Part shown: positions 16,519 through 25,432 of the stretch, one piece after another
How the letters are laid out: every line of letters begins with the position of its first letter
Numbering within the stretch: the first letter of the stretch is position 1
Origin: JBGSUZ01 sp043770095
GTDB lineage: Bacteria > Bacillota > Clostridia > Peptostreptococcales > Acidaminobacteraceae
Assembly: GCA_043770095.1 (NCBI GenBank)
Contig: JAYVIR010000013.1
Location: 3,815 to 67,814 of the forward strand
DNA: 64,000 nucleotides
Direction of reading: 5' to 3'
Notes under the pieces: generated by a model
Seen by the model: the letters and a program-made list of their open reading frames with translations, nothing else
What the model was told of the DNA's origin: nothing
The model's database searches: none
Translations under genes and position numbers: made by a program

Positions 16519-18405
16519 CTACTTCATTCTATAATACTGCCAGTCAACGTATTGGCTAAGAAGCTCAGAAGCTTTTGAGTTTGGTGTCAATTGACTTGTA
16601 TATTGACCTTCAACTTTAAATTCAGAGCGACCAAATACAGGCAGCGTCTTTCTCATTTCATTTAAATAATGGGTATATGGCGTCACATCACCTTCACCGA
16701 TTAAATCAAAGACAAGTGCGCTTAGATAGGACGCATTCATTTCCATCGGCTGAACTGAATCGATATTTGAAAGAGCCATTGTTTTTTTAGCTTCACTGTT
16801 GCCCCATATGAAAAAAGGGGTCTTATGTGCGTTTAATCGCTGCTGAATATCTCCATTTGGCGATAAATTAAACCCTAGCTCTTTATACACCAAATAGTCA
16901 TCTCCCATATAGGGCAAATGGTCACCAAAGTAAACCACGACAACAGGTTCATTAACCGAATCAAAATATTTGATCATTCTTTCAAGCTCATGGTCTGCAT
17001 CTTTTAAGCCAATCAAATAATTGGATAAAATGGTTTTACCAGTAGGCGAAAGTTTTTTATTTGTTTTAAAGGCGACTGGCTTCTCCGTATAATGATTGGA
17101 TTCATCGTAAGGGCCGTGATTTTGAATGGTCACGCAGAATTCAAAAAGGGGCGCGTCGCTGTTACTTGTGTGCGTTTCAAAGGTCTCAATTACCTTGTCA
17201 ATTGTTGCCGACTCCGCAATATAGGTTCTCTTTTTAACTTGTTCAAAATCTTCTATAAAGTGTGCTTCATCAAAGCCTAAATAATTATACACATTGCGCC
17301 TATTATAGAACCAACTATGTCCCGGATGCATGCCAACCGTCTTATAACCTAATGATTCAAATGCTTTGGGGACGGATTCTATGTCTTTGCGAATTACTTT
17401 AAAGGCAGTGGTATTGCTTTTGTTGATTAAAAGATTTGAACCTCCAGTAAGTGCTTCAAATTCTGTATTTGCCGTCCCACCCCCATATGAAGGTACGACA
17501 ATATGACCGCTGACTATTGCTTCTTTCGAAATCATTTTATTGTAAAATTTCAAAGGATTTTGCCCTTTATTAAATTTTATATCGGTTTCATTGGTAAAAT
17601 CAGAAAAGGCTTCACCCATGACCATAATCACATGGGGTTTAATCGCATCTGAACGTGTGCCGCTTAAATCTGAATTTTGAGTATTTTGCCGTGCTAAACT
17701 ATTTTCTTCAATCCACTTTTCAACAGCTTTCTTTTCGTAGCCTTCAGGCTTTTCAATTACAAAGGCAGATAAATTGTATAAAAAGCAATAGATAAAACCT
17801 TTGCTGCTAAAATGATTGGTGGTATTATAGATGTTCCCGATTACAGGTAGTTTGTCATAAACATCTGACGAAGCGTATATTTTTTCATTTGAAACATTAA
17901 TCGCTAATAAACAAATTGCAATGCCTGTAATTCTCAGCGTCAGATTCGGTTTCTTTTTTCTGTGTCGATAACCCAGATAAAATTGTATGGCAACCAAGGT
18001 TACGATTAGGGTGATCAGGCCAATCGATATCGAAAAGCCGCCTTCTGTCACCATATTTTTTGCCTCCTTGCCCAATTTTAAATCCATTGGCACAAAAGGG
18101 TCATTTCGATATAGAATTTTATAACGATTCACGATGGATAGGATCAGAAACAATGCTGTGCCAATGCCTGTGCCCAACCATAGGTTTCCAAAAAGAAAAT
18201 AAAAAAATAGCATCACCACTAAAACAGGAAGCCAATTGTAGATGAACATCATCTGACTTTGGTTTTGATCCATTATTTTTACGATATGATTAATGCCATT
18301 GGGCTGAAGATTGAACGTTATCAATGTTACAAATGCTGCCATTACAAACACGGTCATTAGTCTAATCCATAATTTTAATTTAGTACCTTCTTGTTTTAAA
18401 CGCAT
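16519..18405 (-). CDS. LTA synthase family membrane sulfatase-fold protein
   Basis: About 628 residues. Five membrane helices in the first 210 residues, then an extracellular alkaline-phosphatase/sulfatase-fold domain. The domain shows VIMVMGEAFSD and GGGTANTEFEALTGG (nucleophile Thr region), HPGHSWFYNR and YFGDHLPY metal-site motifs. The family transfers glycerol-phosphate from phosphatidylglycerol to make lipoteichoic acid or related polymers. The start is uncertain: ATG 18405 or 18420 are likely; the frame is open further up into the end of the Dus gene. It probably follows dus in one transcript. Confidence 0.85.
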   Translation of the reverse strand: MRLKQEGTKLKLWIRLMTVFVMAAFVTLITFNLQPNGINHIVKIMDQNQSQMMFIYNWLPVLVVMLFFYFLFGNLWLGTGIGTALFLILSIVNRYKILYRNDPFVPMDLKLGKEAKNMVTEGGFSISIGLITLIVTLVAIQFYLGYRHRKKKPNLTLRITGIAICLLAINVSNEKIYASSDVYDKLPVIGNIYNTTNHFSSKGFIYCFLYNLSAFVIEKPEGYEKKAVEKWIEENSLARQNTQNSDLSGTRSDAIKPHVIMVMGEAFSDFTNETDIKFNKGQNPLKFYNKMISKEAIVSGHIVVPSYGGGTANTEFEALTGGSNLLINKSNTTAFKVIRKDIESVPKAFESLGYKTVGMHPGHSWFYNRRNVYNYLGFDEAHFIEDFEQVKKRTYIAESATIDKVIETFETHTSNSDAPLFEFCVTIQNHGPYDESNHYTEKPVAFKTNKKLSPTGKTILSNYLIGLKDADHELERMIKYFDSVNEPVVVVYFGDHLPYMGDDYLVYKELGFNLSPNGDIQQRLNAHKTPFFIWGNSEAKKTMALSNIDSVQPMEMNASYLSALVFDLIGEGDVTPYTHYLNEMRKTLPVFGRSEFKVEGQYTSQLTPNSKASELLSQYVDWQYYRMK

Positions 18406-18433
18406 ACTCCCAATTTCCATCCTTTTATATTTA

Positions 18434-19372
18434 TTACAACAGCTCTTCCAAGCAAAACAACTTTTCAACTGGCACTTCATAATCCTTGAAGCACTCTGCT
18501 TTCTTAATTTGGCTCATATAAGTTTCGGAATTTGCAAACATTTTAATCATATAGAACCATAATTCTTTCATTCTAAAAAGAACTCGTCTCTCATCACAAA
18601 GATCGTCTTTATACACTTGGTAAAGATCATCATGAAAGGCACGCATGCGCTGTTTGTCCATGATATTTTGATCCTTAATCGATCCGATTAACCCGCCATT
18701 TCTGAGCAGTCCCCTGCCTAGCATGACCCTATCCACTTCTGGAAATGCTTTAGAAAATACCTCATAATCTTTTGGCGAAAAAAGATCGCCATTGTAGCAT
18801 ATAGGCATCTTTGCGACCTCGAACGCTTCTCTAAAGGCGTCCATATTAGGTGTATTGCCATAATAGTCCTTCTGAACTCTCGGATGGATAATCAGCTCTG
18901 TCATCGGATACTGATTGAAAATTGCCATCAGTTCGTAAAATTCGTCTGGATGCGTCTTTCCTAATCTGGTTTTAATGGAAATACCCGTCACTTGCTTCGT
19001 AAAAATTTCCTCTAATAGCCCATTTAGTTCCTCTTTAAAGGCCAATAGTCCAGAACCCCTCTTCTTGGATACAACTGTCTCGGCAGGGCAACCTAAATTA
19101 ATGTTAATTTCGTTATAGCCTAAATCCTTTATTTTTCTTGATGTATGAATAAAATCCTTAGCACTGTTGGTCAGTATTTGTGGTACCAACTCTATGCCCT
19201 GATTGTTTTCTGCCAATAGATCAAGCCTATCTTTTGTCTTTAAACCTTTGCACTGATCCGCAAAAATAAAAGGCGCAAAGTATTTGTCTATTGTTTCTCC
19301 AAAATGACGATGAAAAGTGTTTCTATATAAATATCCCGTAACGCCTTCCATAGGCGCAAAATAAAATTTCAT
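18434..19372 (-). CDS. tRNA-dihydrouridine synthase family protein
   Basis: FMN-dependent TIM-barrel enzyme that reduces uridine to dihydrouridine in tRNA. Visible features: APMEGVTGYLYRN at the N-terminus (FMN contact), NINLGCPAETV near residue 95 with the catalytic Cys, IKTRLG, the LIIHPR segment, CYNGDLFS and VMLGRGLL phosphate-binding loop. 312 residues is normal for Dus. It belongs to a clostridial subgroup that differs from DusB of E. coli; the tRNA position modified is not predictable. Confidence 0.9.
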   Translation of the reverse strand: MKFYFAPMEGVTGYLYRNTFHRHFGETIDKYFAPFIFADQCKGLKTKDRLDLLAENNQGIELVPQILTNSAKDFIHTSRKIKDLGYNEININLGCPAETVVSKKRGSGLLAFKEELNGLLEEIFTKQVTGISIKTRLGKTHPDEFYELMAIFNQYPMTELIIHPRVQKDYYGNTPNMDAFREAFEVAKMPICYNGDLFSPKDYEVFSKAFPEVDRVMLGRGLLRNGGLIGSIKDQNIMDKQRMRAFHDDLYQVYKDDLCDERRVLFRMKELWFYMIKMFANSETYMSQIKKAECFKDYEVPVEKLFCLEELL

Positions 19373-19551
19373 GCTTCAATGCCTCCGTATTCACTCACAT
19401 TTATAACCACAATTTTTAGTTTACCATAGTTCAATGCTTAATGAACCGATCAACAGAGTATTTTGCAAAAAAACATGATATAATCAGATGTTGATCAATC
19501 GTTACTAACACGTGGCAATCATCATTGCCCATTCATACAAAGGAAGATTCC

Positions 19552-20151
19552 ATGAATAATATAAATACACTCATCACAAGAATTGAGCAAAGCGAAGGCT
19601 TAGTGAACGTAAAAGACCTCCTACGAGAAGGTTTTTCAAAAGCGCTGATCGATCAGTCAATCGATGAAGGCCATTACCACCGACTGACTTCATGGATTTA
19701 CTTAACACCAGAAGCTGCTGAAGATAAAATGTTTCTGATTCGAGTCTTTAGCAATAACGCCATATTTTCGCACGAAACCGCCCTTTCTTTTCATGGTTTA
19801 TCGGACAGCAAAATGCGCACATACGTTGTTACAGCCCCTAACGGCTACGGCTCAATCCACTTGAAAACGATTGGCGTAAAGGTTCATTTCATGAAACACG
19901 ACCTTTATAAATTGGGAATCATTGAAGCAAAAACGCCCTATGGCAGATCCATTCAACTCTACAATGTTGAAAGAACCCTCTGCGATATTCTTCGAAACAA
20001 CAACGACATAGTACCAGAGGTTCTCGAGGAAGCACTTGTTCGCTACGCCGCTCGAGAAGACAAGAATCTTGACTTGCTCGCGTCTTATGCGAAGCAATTT
20101 CGTATTGAAGGCTTGCTGAAAAGTTACAATGCGCTGTTGGGATATGAATAA
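19552..20151 (+). CDS. AbiEi-like antitoxin domain protein, no toxin partner seen
   Basis: 199 residues. N-terminal winged-helix (about 1-55, with GLVNVKDLLREGFSK) and a following beta-rich domain (about 70-175, with FSHETALSFHGLSD and VERTLCDILR), as in AbiEi antitoxins of type IV toxin-antitoxin systems. Start ATG 19552 has AAAGGAAG upstream; nine earlier in-frame codons lack a site. AbiEi is normally followed by the nucleotidyltransferase toxin AbiEii, but here a terminator and a converging gene follow at once. It may be a solitary regulator or a relic of a defence system. Confidence 0.78.
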   Translation: MNNINTLITRIEQSEGLVNVKDLLREGFSKALIDQSIDEGHYHRLTSWIYLTPEAAEDKMFLIRVFSNNAIFSHETALSFHGLSDSKMRTYVVTAPNGYGSIHLKTIGVKVHFMKHDLYKLGIIEAKTPYGRSIQLYNVERTLCDILRNNNDIVPEVLEEALVRYAAREDKNLDLLASYAKQFRIEGLLKSYNALLGYE

Positions 20152-20173
20152 GCGCTAACTAGACTCCAAAAAT

Positions 20174-20223
20174 AAACCACCCAATAAAACAGACTTTTTT
20201 TCGTCTCATTTATTGGGTGGTTT
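20174..20223. terminator. Bidirectional intrinsic terminator
   Basis: A 15-bp perfect stem (20174-20188 with 20209-20223) with A and T runs on the outer sides separates the AbiEi-like gene from the converging DUF438 gene. Confidence 0.88.
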
Positions 20224-20226
20224 TTA

Positions 20227-21489
20227 TCATTCTGATTCACTCATTAATCGCTTTTCGCCTTCTAATTCTTGAATGGGTTTAATGTCCTGAGTCATTTCCA
20301 AGGTACCTAAAAATTCTCCTGCGGCATTTCTAACAGCAAAGTAGCGAATATAAACAAATTTGCCACCCATCTTAATCCAAAAATCTTCGTGATCTTTCTT
20401 GCCACTTCTTAAATCCGCCACAATCTGTTCAACAACATGCACGCTCTTTGGCGGGTGACAATTCTTGACTTCACGTCCAATGATGGTTTTAGGTCGGTCA
20501 AAAATCCGTTCCTTTCCTTGTGTAAAGTACTTGACCCGTTCATCCGCTCCAACAAAGGTCATATCCAGCGGCAGGGTGTTTAGTATGGCATTAATCTCTT
20601 CTGGCAGCAAACTGCCTGCATCAAATGGAATGCGCTCATTTAGTTGCACGACCGATTTGTCCGAAGACAATCCCGCTGCTGACGTCAAGTAAAGCAGTTT
20701 TTCTTCTTCTGTTGGCTGCCATGCTTCAACCCCATCTAGCAGTACAAACCCAATATCAAAACAACCCGCTTCTATGTCTACCCACTCCGCATAAGCAAAC
20801 TTTTCGAGAACCATCGGCATCATGATTTCTTCTTCTTTAAAAATCATTTCTTGAACTTGGTTGACCAACTCATCGCCTAACTGTTTCACTTCTTTCAATT
20901 CTATGACCTCTTGTCCAAGTTGGATAATCAAGGTTTTAATCTTTCCTCGAATTTCATCGTCTACGCCCCACATGACCTGTGGCGGCGCAGTAATATCGTG
21001 TTTTTCCATGTAGGGGAATATCAGATGCTCTTTTTTGCTGTAATGTTTGTCAAGGATGAGTAGTTCCGTTAATGCCGCTTGAAGTCTGTCTTTATAATAG
21101 TCAGATCCAGTACCTTCATATTTGTCTAGAAAAGGTACAATGGACTGCTCTAACATCGTTTCGATTTTACGATTTTCCATTTTCAGTTTGTTTAAAGGGT
21201 GCCACTGACTCAACATAGCCATGCCTTTTCCGTCCTCGGCATGAATGTCTTTGATGGATCCTTTAAATACTGAAGCGTGCACGTCGCACAATTTTTGAAT
21301 TTCTTCGACGGGCATGCCTTCATCGACTAGCGCCTGCTCCATAGCAGTAATTTCAATAGCTGAGATACTCTCGGTAAGTTCCTCAAATTCCGCGCGAACC
21401 ATTTCTATACTGACGCCCGCATGCAGTTTCTTGATAATGTTCTTTAATTTTTCTTGGCGCAGTGCACCATTGTTTATAAACTCACTCAT
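20227..21489 (-). CDS. DUF438 / hemerythrin / PAS protein
   Basis: 420 residues in three parts. DUF438 comes first (about 1-85). A hemerythrin-like four-helix bundle follows (about 90-240) with metal-ligand candidates in QWHPLNK, DKHYSKKEHLIFP and FKEEEIMMP. A PAS domain ends it (about 285-410), holding KNCHPPKSVHVV, the histidine-rich loop seen in DUF438 proteins. It probably senses or binds O2 or NO through iron. It is one base downstream of the DUF1858 gene and near the RIC gene, on the same strand. These three often occur together in anaerobes facing nitrosative or oxidative stress. Confidence 0.87.
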   Translation of the reverse strand: MSEFINNGALRQEKLKNIIKKLHAGVSIEMVRAEFEELTESISAIEITAMEQALVDEGMPVEEIQKLCDVHASVFKGSIKDIHAEDGKGMAMLSQWHPLNKLKMENRKIETMLEQSIVPFLDKYEGTGSDYYKDRLQAALTELLILDKHYSKKEHLIFPYMEKHDITAPPQVMWGVDDEIRGKIKTLIIQLGQEVIELKEVKQLGDELVNQVQEMIFKEEEIMMPMVLEKFAYAEWVDIEAGCFDIGFVLLDGVEAWQPTEEEKLLYLTSAAGLSSDKSVVQLNERIPFDAGSLLPEEINAILNTLPLDMTFVGADERVKYFTQGKERIFDRPKTIIGREVKNCHPPKSVHVVEQIVADLRSGKKDHEDFWIKMGGKFVYIRYFAVRNAAGEFLGTLEMTQDIKPIQELEGEKRLMSESE

Positions 21490-21490
21490 G

Positions 21491-21721
21491 TTAAACCTCC
21501 TCGTCTATTTCGAATCCCTCTGCCAGAAAGACCTCTCGAATCTTTTCGAGTCCGATGTTCTTCATTTTAGCCCCTTTGCTAATTGTCATAACTCGACCTA
21601 CCGTCTGCAACATACCCGGTCTGGTTATGTCCGAAAATCCAAGCTGAACCATTATGTCCACCACTTCAGGGTAATCTACAGATAATTTGTAGATGCTGTC
21701 ATTGAGTGAAATGTGCTTCAT
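21491..21721 (-). CDS. DUF1858 domain protein
   Basis: 76 residues, a full-length DUF1858 domain (MKHISLNDSIYKLSVDYPE start; GFSDITRPGMLQTVG core). DUF1858 is the small helical domain also found at the N-terminus of RIC/ScdA-like and hybrid-cluster partner proteins. AAAGGAGAGG precedes ATG 21721. It is 21 bases after the RIC gene and 1 base before the DUF438 gene. Its role is unknown, but the company suggests iron-sulfur or NO stress. Confidence 0.83.
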   Translation of the reverse strand: MKHISLNDSIYKLSVDYPEVVDIMVQLGFSDITRPGMLQTVGRVMTISKGAKMKNIGLEKIREVFLAEGFEIDEEV

Positions 21722-21742
21722 GGCAACCTCTCCTTTTAAAAC

Positions 21743-22432
21743 TCAACGTCTTAACAAAATATTATTTTCTAAGTGAATGTGTTCAAATGTATTTTTTTCA
21801 AGTGCTTGAAGTTTTGTAAGCGTCAATGCGTAAGTCGTGCAAGCGTCTTTTGGCACTGTGTAATGGTTAGTGATCGCTCTTAATGATTTGAGTAAGTCGC
21901 CAGCACCCACGTGTTCTGATTCAATGGTTTCAACCAATGTTTCTAACTCTTTTAGCAATATAGGCTGCTTTGTTATTTCATATTGAATCAGCGCTGGGAA
22001 TAACCAAACCTCCTCTTTAACCAAGTGAGATTCTAATTCTGTTCGAAGCATATTAAACTTCTTGTGCACTTCAAAAAGTTCTTCGTGTTGTTTACCATGT
22101 ACCCCTAATAATTTGAAAAGTAACACACTAATTGCAGGAAGTTCTTCTTTTAAAAACTGGTGGTGTTCTTTTAAAATGTGATTGATTAAACTTTGCTTGT
22201 CACTTTTTGCCCAGTCCTCAAATTGTACTTCATCTTTTTGAAACTTTTCATATAACGTATTCAAACCTGCTAAAATTTCATCTACATCGTTTTCCATACC
22301 GCTGAGAGCTGTTTCTAAACTTCGCTCGCCGCCGCAGCAGAAGTCGATATGATTCACCATAAAGTAATCACCAGCGCCTGGAAATGTTGCAACGATTTGA
22401 CCTAGTAAGTCCGATTTAATAAAGTTTTTCAT
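21743..22432 (-). CDS. Iron-sulfur cluster repair di-iron protein (RIC/ScdA/YtfE)
   Basis: 229 residues. N-terminal ScdA_N-like domain with the paired cysteines in HIDFCCGGERSL (C32, C33), then a hemerythrin-like domain with the di-iron ligands expected in LINHILKEHHQFLKEELP, LFPALIQYE and HVGAGDLL regions. RIC proteins restore Fe-S clusters damaged by NO or peroxide. Start ATG 22432 has AAAGGAGCG 8 bases upstream; the frame is open 13 codons further but without a site. Divergent from the Crp/Fnr regulator; DUF1858 and DUF438 genes follow. Confidence 0.92.
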   Translation of the reverse strand: MKNFIKSDLLGQIVATFPGAGDYFMVNHIDFCCGGERSLETALSGMENDVDEILAGLNTLYEKFQKDEVQFEDWAKSDKQSLINHILKEHHQFLKEELPAISVLLFKLLGVHGKQHEELFEVHKKFNMLRTELESHLVKEEVWLFPALIQYEITKQPILLKELETLVETIESEHVGAGDLLKSLRAITNHYTVPKDACTTYALTLTKLQALEKNTFEHIHLENNILLRR

Positions 22433-22537
22433 ATAATTCGCTCCTTTGATATTTAAAGTATAAAGCGACAACCACTTTGGTCATCCGCTTTTGCAAGGCC
22501 TCTTTGTTTAACCTAAGTATAGGCCTCTAAATGATTT

Positions 22538-22552
22538 TTGACTGTGATTCAA
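22538..22552. promoter_or_regulatory. Possible Crp/Fnr-type operator
   Basis: TTGA-N7-TCAA lies between the divergent RIC and crp/fnr genes. The classical FNR half-sites are spaced by 6, so this is one base too long. It is only a candidate. Confidence 0.3.
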
Positions 22553-22609
22553 AACACAGCCAAATTGTAGTACACTTAATCTAAGCGAAAGCACACAAGG
22601 AGGGGTAAA

Positions 22610-23326
22610 ATGTTCCCAATCAGCGGCTGTATTTCCTGCCAGCACAAATTTTGCGCAAAAAAAGTAGGACTCTTTGAGTCCTTTGATCCTGATGATTTAG
22701 AAAATCTTTTAAAACTAATAGAGCGCTTGTATATCCCTAAAGGCGATTTTATATTTAAAGAAGGCAATGTATCTGACCGACTCTATATTGTAAATGGTGG
22801 CAGCTTTAAGGTTTATCGTTATACAAAAGATGGCAAAGAACAGATCCTCTACTTACTCTCAGAGGGTGATTATTTTGGAGAACTTAATCTTTTAAAAACG
22901 CAAGTCCAAGAATTCAACGCCATTGCGCTTGAAGACACGCATCTGTGCACCATTAGAAAGGATGCTTTCGACAGCTTGCTTAGCGCCTATCCAAAGCTCT
23001 ATGCTAAAATACTTGAGCATGCCTACGAGCGCATCAATACGCTTGAGTCCATGATTCAAACACTCACTGCAAAGGATGTCGATTCGCGTATTGCGTCTCT
23101 CCTTCTCAAACTCGCAGATCAATTTGGCATTCAAAAACAGGGGTGCATAGAAATACCGCTCAAACTCACCAGAGAGGAAATGTCCAATTTGATTGGTCTC
23201 ACCCGCGAGACTGTCAGCCGCAAACTCTCTCAGTTTCAAACCGATGGCCTCGTAGAATTTGAGGACAGTCGGACAATCTATATTACAGATATTAATGCAC
23301 TAGAATTACTAAAGGTAGACGCTTAA
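22610..23326 (+). CDS. Crp/Fnr-family regulator with N-terminal cysteines
   Basis: 238 residues. Cyclic-nucleotide-like sensor domain (about 22-140, with SDRLYIVNGGSFKVY and EGDYFGELNLL), long dimer helix, and C-terminal HTH (about 170-230; LTREEMSNLIGLTRETVSRKL, residues about 184-204, recognition helix ETVSRKLSQF). Before the sensor domain are cysteines 7, 10 and 15 (CISCQHKFC), which could bind an Fe-S cluster, as in other redox- or NO-sensing members. AAGGAGGGG precedes ATG 22610. It is divergent from ric/DUF1858/DUF438, which it probably controls. Confidence 0.9.
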   Translation: MFPISGCISCQHKFCAKKVGLFESFDPDDLENLLKLIERLYIPKGDFIFKEGNVSDRLYIVNGGSFKVYRYTKDGKEQILYLLSEGDYFGELNLLKTQVQEFNAIALEDTHLCTIRKDAFDSLLSAYPKLYAKILEHAYERINTLESMIQTLTAKDVDSRIASLLLKLADQFGIQKQGCIEIPLKLTREEMSNLIGLTRETVSRKLSQFQTDGLVEFEDSRTIYITDINALELLKVDA

Positions 23327-23340
23327 TGCGTCTACCTTTA
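23310..23340 (+). terminator. Hairpin over the stop codon of the Crp/Fnr gene
   Basis: A perfect 13-bp stem (23310-23322 with 23328-23340) with loop TTAAT. The stop codon TAA sits in the loop. It ends in CTTTAGTCTG, so the T-tract is poor, but it is the likely 3' end of the transcript. Confidence 0.65.
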
Positions 23341-23372
23341 GTCTGTTCATTTATCAGTTCTTCTTTAAACGC

Positions 23373-24161
23373 CTAGCCTATTTTCTTCACAGGTCTTGCC
23401 TCAATATAGCCTCTATACCCCTCTGGGGAGAGTTGGAATCTTGGCGCCGCTTCTGGGTCCCACTCGTATCCGTAGACCTTCGGGTCAAATTTCTCAATAT
23501 GCTGCCATACCTCATGTATTTCCGAGGCAAAATCCTCATCGTCATGAGGCTCACTTTGGAATACCATCAGAAGGCACGGCGGCAACTCAATGAGTTCATA
23601 CCCTTCAGGCACTACATTATCGTATGATAACGGTACTTCTACCCCTTGAACATAAACAGACGTACCAGTCTTAATCAAGTGATTGGGCATCCACATACCG
23701 ATGGGTTCAAAGAGCGCCTCTTTTACACTCGTAAGCACCGACCAAACGTCGCACCCAACTTCTTCGCAGTACGCAAAATATTCCTTTGCTTTGATGCCAC
23801 GTTTTAATAAGATTTTTCTGGATGGTCTCTCAATAACCTGTACAAATACAGATTTCGTGATTTTAGGATCATTCATATGCGCTCGTGTAAAACCTTCGTG
23901 AGAATCGAATACAAAGTCCAGTGCCACGTCGAGAATCTTCTCATCCTGATCTCGAATCACGAGTGCAGCCTTAGTGAGTCTCATGGCACGGATGTACTCA
24001 AAGGGCGTCTTGCCAGTCGCTACCTTGAAAAGTCTAGCGGCATGCCAAGGCGAATACTCCGCCGCAGTTGCCAAGGCTTTCAGCGTTATTTTCTCTTGCA
24101 AATGAACTTCAATGTACGCCTGCATGCGCTGTACGGCTAACAAATTATCCGCATCCTTCAT
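23373..24161 (-). CDS. AraC-family regulator with GyrI-like effector domain
   Basis: 262 residues. AraC DNA-binding domain first (about 8-105, with LKALATAAEYSPWHAARLF and FDSHEGFTRA), then a GyrI/SOUL-like ligand-binding domain (about 110-262, with RKILLKRG and ELPPCLLMVFQSEP). Such proteins bind small aromatic or cationic molecules. Start ATG 24161 has GTGAGGTGG upstream; 34 earlier open codons are rejected because they lack a site. The SRPBCC gene is divergent, 240 bases away, and may be a target. Confidence 0.87.
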   Translation of the reverse strand: MKDADNLLAVQRMQAYIEVHLQEKITLKALATAAEYSPWHAARLFKVATGKTPFEYIRAMRLTKAALVIRDQDEKILDVALDFVFDSHEGFTRAHMNDPKITKSVFVQVIERPSRKILLKRGIKAKEYFAYCEEVGCDVWSVLTSVKEALFEPIGMWMPNHLIKTGTSVYVQGVEVPLSYDNVVPEGYELIELPPCLLMVFQSEPHDDEDFASEIHEVWQHIEKFDPKVYGYEWDPEAAPRFQLSPEGYRGYIEARPVKKIG

Positions 24162-24401
24162 TTTTACCACCTCACTTCTTGTTCTCTTGTCATAAGAATA
24201 ACATGACTGAGCGTATTGAGTCTTGACCAGGGTTGCTATGAATAAAATTGAAAGCATCATCAATAGGTTTATCTCATCTTACTGCTTTTAAAGTAAATTT
24301 CAAACCGTTTTAACTTAGGATTAATATAGTTTTGACTATAGATAATTTTGATTCAAAATTGTTTTCAAAGGGTATAGACCTCAATACATTGGAGGTGCCC
24401 T

Positions 24402-25286
24402 ATGAAAAAAATAGATTTAAACATCGACATACAAGCAACGCCTGAGGCTGTTTGGGCAGCTATTATTAGCGATAAAAAATATAGAGTTTGGACAGAGGCC
24501 TTTGATAAAGGTTCTTACTTTGAAGGTGGCTGGCAAAAAGGGGACCGCATTAAGTTTCTCTCTCCGAATGAACATGGTGCTAAATCTGGCATGATTTCCG
24601 AAATTGCTGCCAGTGATCACCTCAAATACATTTCCATTCATCACCTGGGTTTCATTATGGATGATGTTGAGGACTACACAAGTGACTCGGCTAAAAAATG
24701 GACTCCTGCTTTTGAAAACTACTATCTGGAAGCCAAGACGGATACTATTACAAATTTTCATGTCCTTGCTGATATTGATGAAGATTATTTTGACTATTTC
24801 AACGAGGCTTGGATTAGTGCGTTAAACGCTCTTAAAAAACTCTGTGAAGAAAACTTAGAACCTTTTAAGGCCATTACGGTTGAAGTTTTGGTTGATGCTT
24901 CGGCTCAGCAAGCTTGGATTTATTGGACTATGCCTGAGTACATTACCAAATGGGCCTTCGCATCCGAGGATTGGCATTGCCCTAAAGCAATAAACAATCT
25001 TCGCGTGGGTGGGCATTACTCAACTACGATGGCTTCAAAAGATGGGCAAATGGCGTTTGATTTCGGCGGTACTTACACGGTCGTCGAACCAACAAAGCGC
25101 CTGATCAACCAACTCGATGATGGTCGTATGGTATGGGTGACTTTTGAAGTCATAACACCTCAGCAAACATTGGTTGTTGAAACTTTTGAAGCCGAAGATG
25201 AAAACACCTTAGAACTTCAGCGCGCGGGGTGGCAGGCAATTTTGAATAATTTTAAGCTTGCTGTGGAGGCAGGGGGTATCGCTTGA
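24402..25286 (+). CDS. SRPBCC (AHSA1-like) protein, two domains
   Basis: 294 residues made of two START-like ligand-binding folds: residues 1-148 (starts DLNIDIQATPEAVWAAI) and 155-290 (starts VEVLVDASAQQAWIYW, continues GGTYTVVEPTKRLINQL). Proteins of this group bind small hydrophobic ligands or act as chaperone cofactors; no catalytic residue can be named. The second domain resembles the AHSA1/PF08327 group more closely. TGGAGGTG precedes ATG 24402. Neighbour of a divergent AraC regulator and closed by a terminator. Confidence 0.83.
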   Translation: MKKIDLNIDIQATPEAVWAAIISDKKYRVWTEAFDKGSYFEGGWQKGDRIKFLSPNEHGAKSGMISEIAASDHLKYISIHHLGFIMDDVEDYTSDSAKKWTPAFENYYLEAKTDTITNFHVLADIDEDYFDYFNEAWISALNALKKLCEENLEPFKAITVEVLVDASAQQAWIYWTMPEYITKWAFASEDWHCPKAINNLRVGGHYSTTMASKDGQMAFDFGGTYTVVEPTKRLINQLDDGRMVWVTFEVITPQQTLVVETFEAEDENTLELQRAGWQAILNNFKLAVEAGGIA

Positions 25287-25320
25287 TGGGAACTGCCTAT
25301 TTAAGTTGAATTGTATATGT

Positions 25321-25358
25321 AAAAACCACCTCTTTTAAATTAAAAGTGGTGGTTTTTT
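25321..25358. terminator. Intrinsic terminator
   Basis: AAAAACCACC...TTTT pairs with AAAA...GGTGGTTTTTTT with one internal mismatch. It serves the SRPBCC gene and possibly the converging arsenosugar operon. Confidence 0.82.
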
Positions 25359-25432
25359 TATTGAAGGCTACTTAACACTCTGCTAAAGTTATAACCATTG
25401 CGAAGCAAGCAAATTTACATGTGGCTGTTATT

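Noticed and set aside
22538..22552. Canonical FNR box
   Set aside because: The half-sites are 7 bases apart rather than 6, so it is listed only as a weak candidate.
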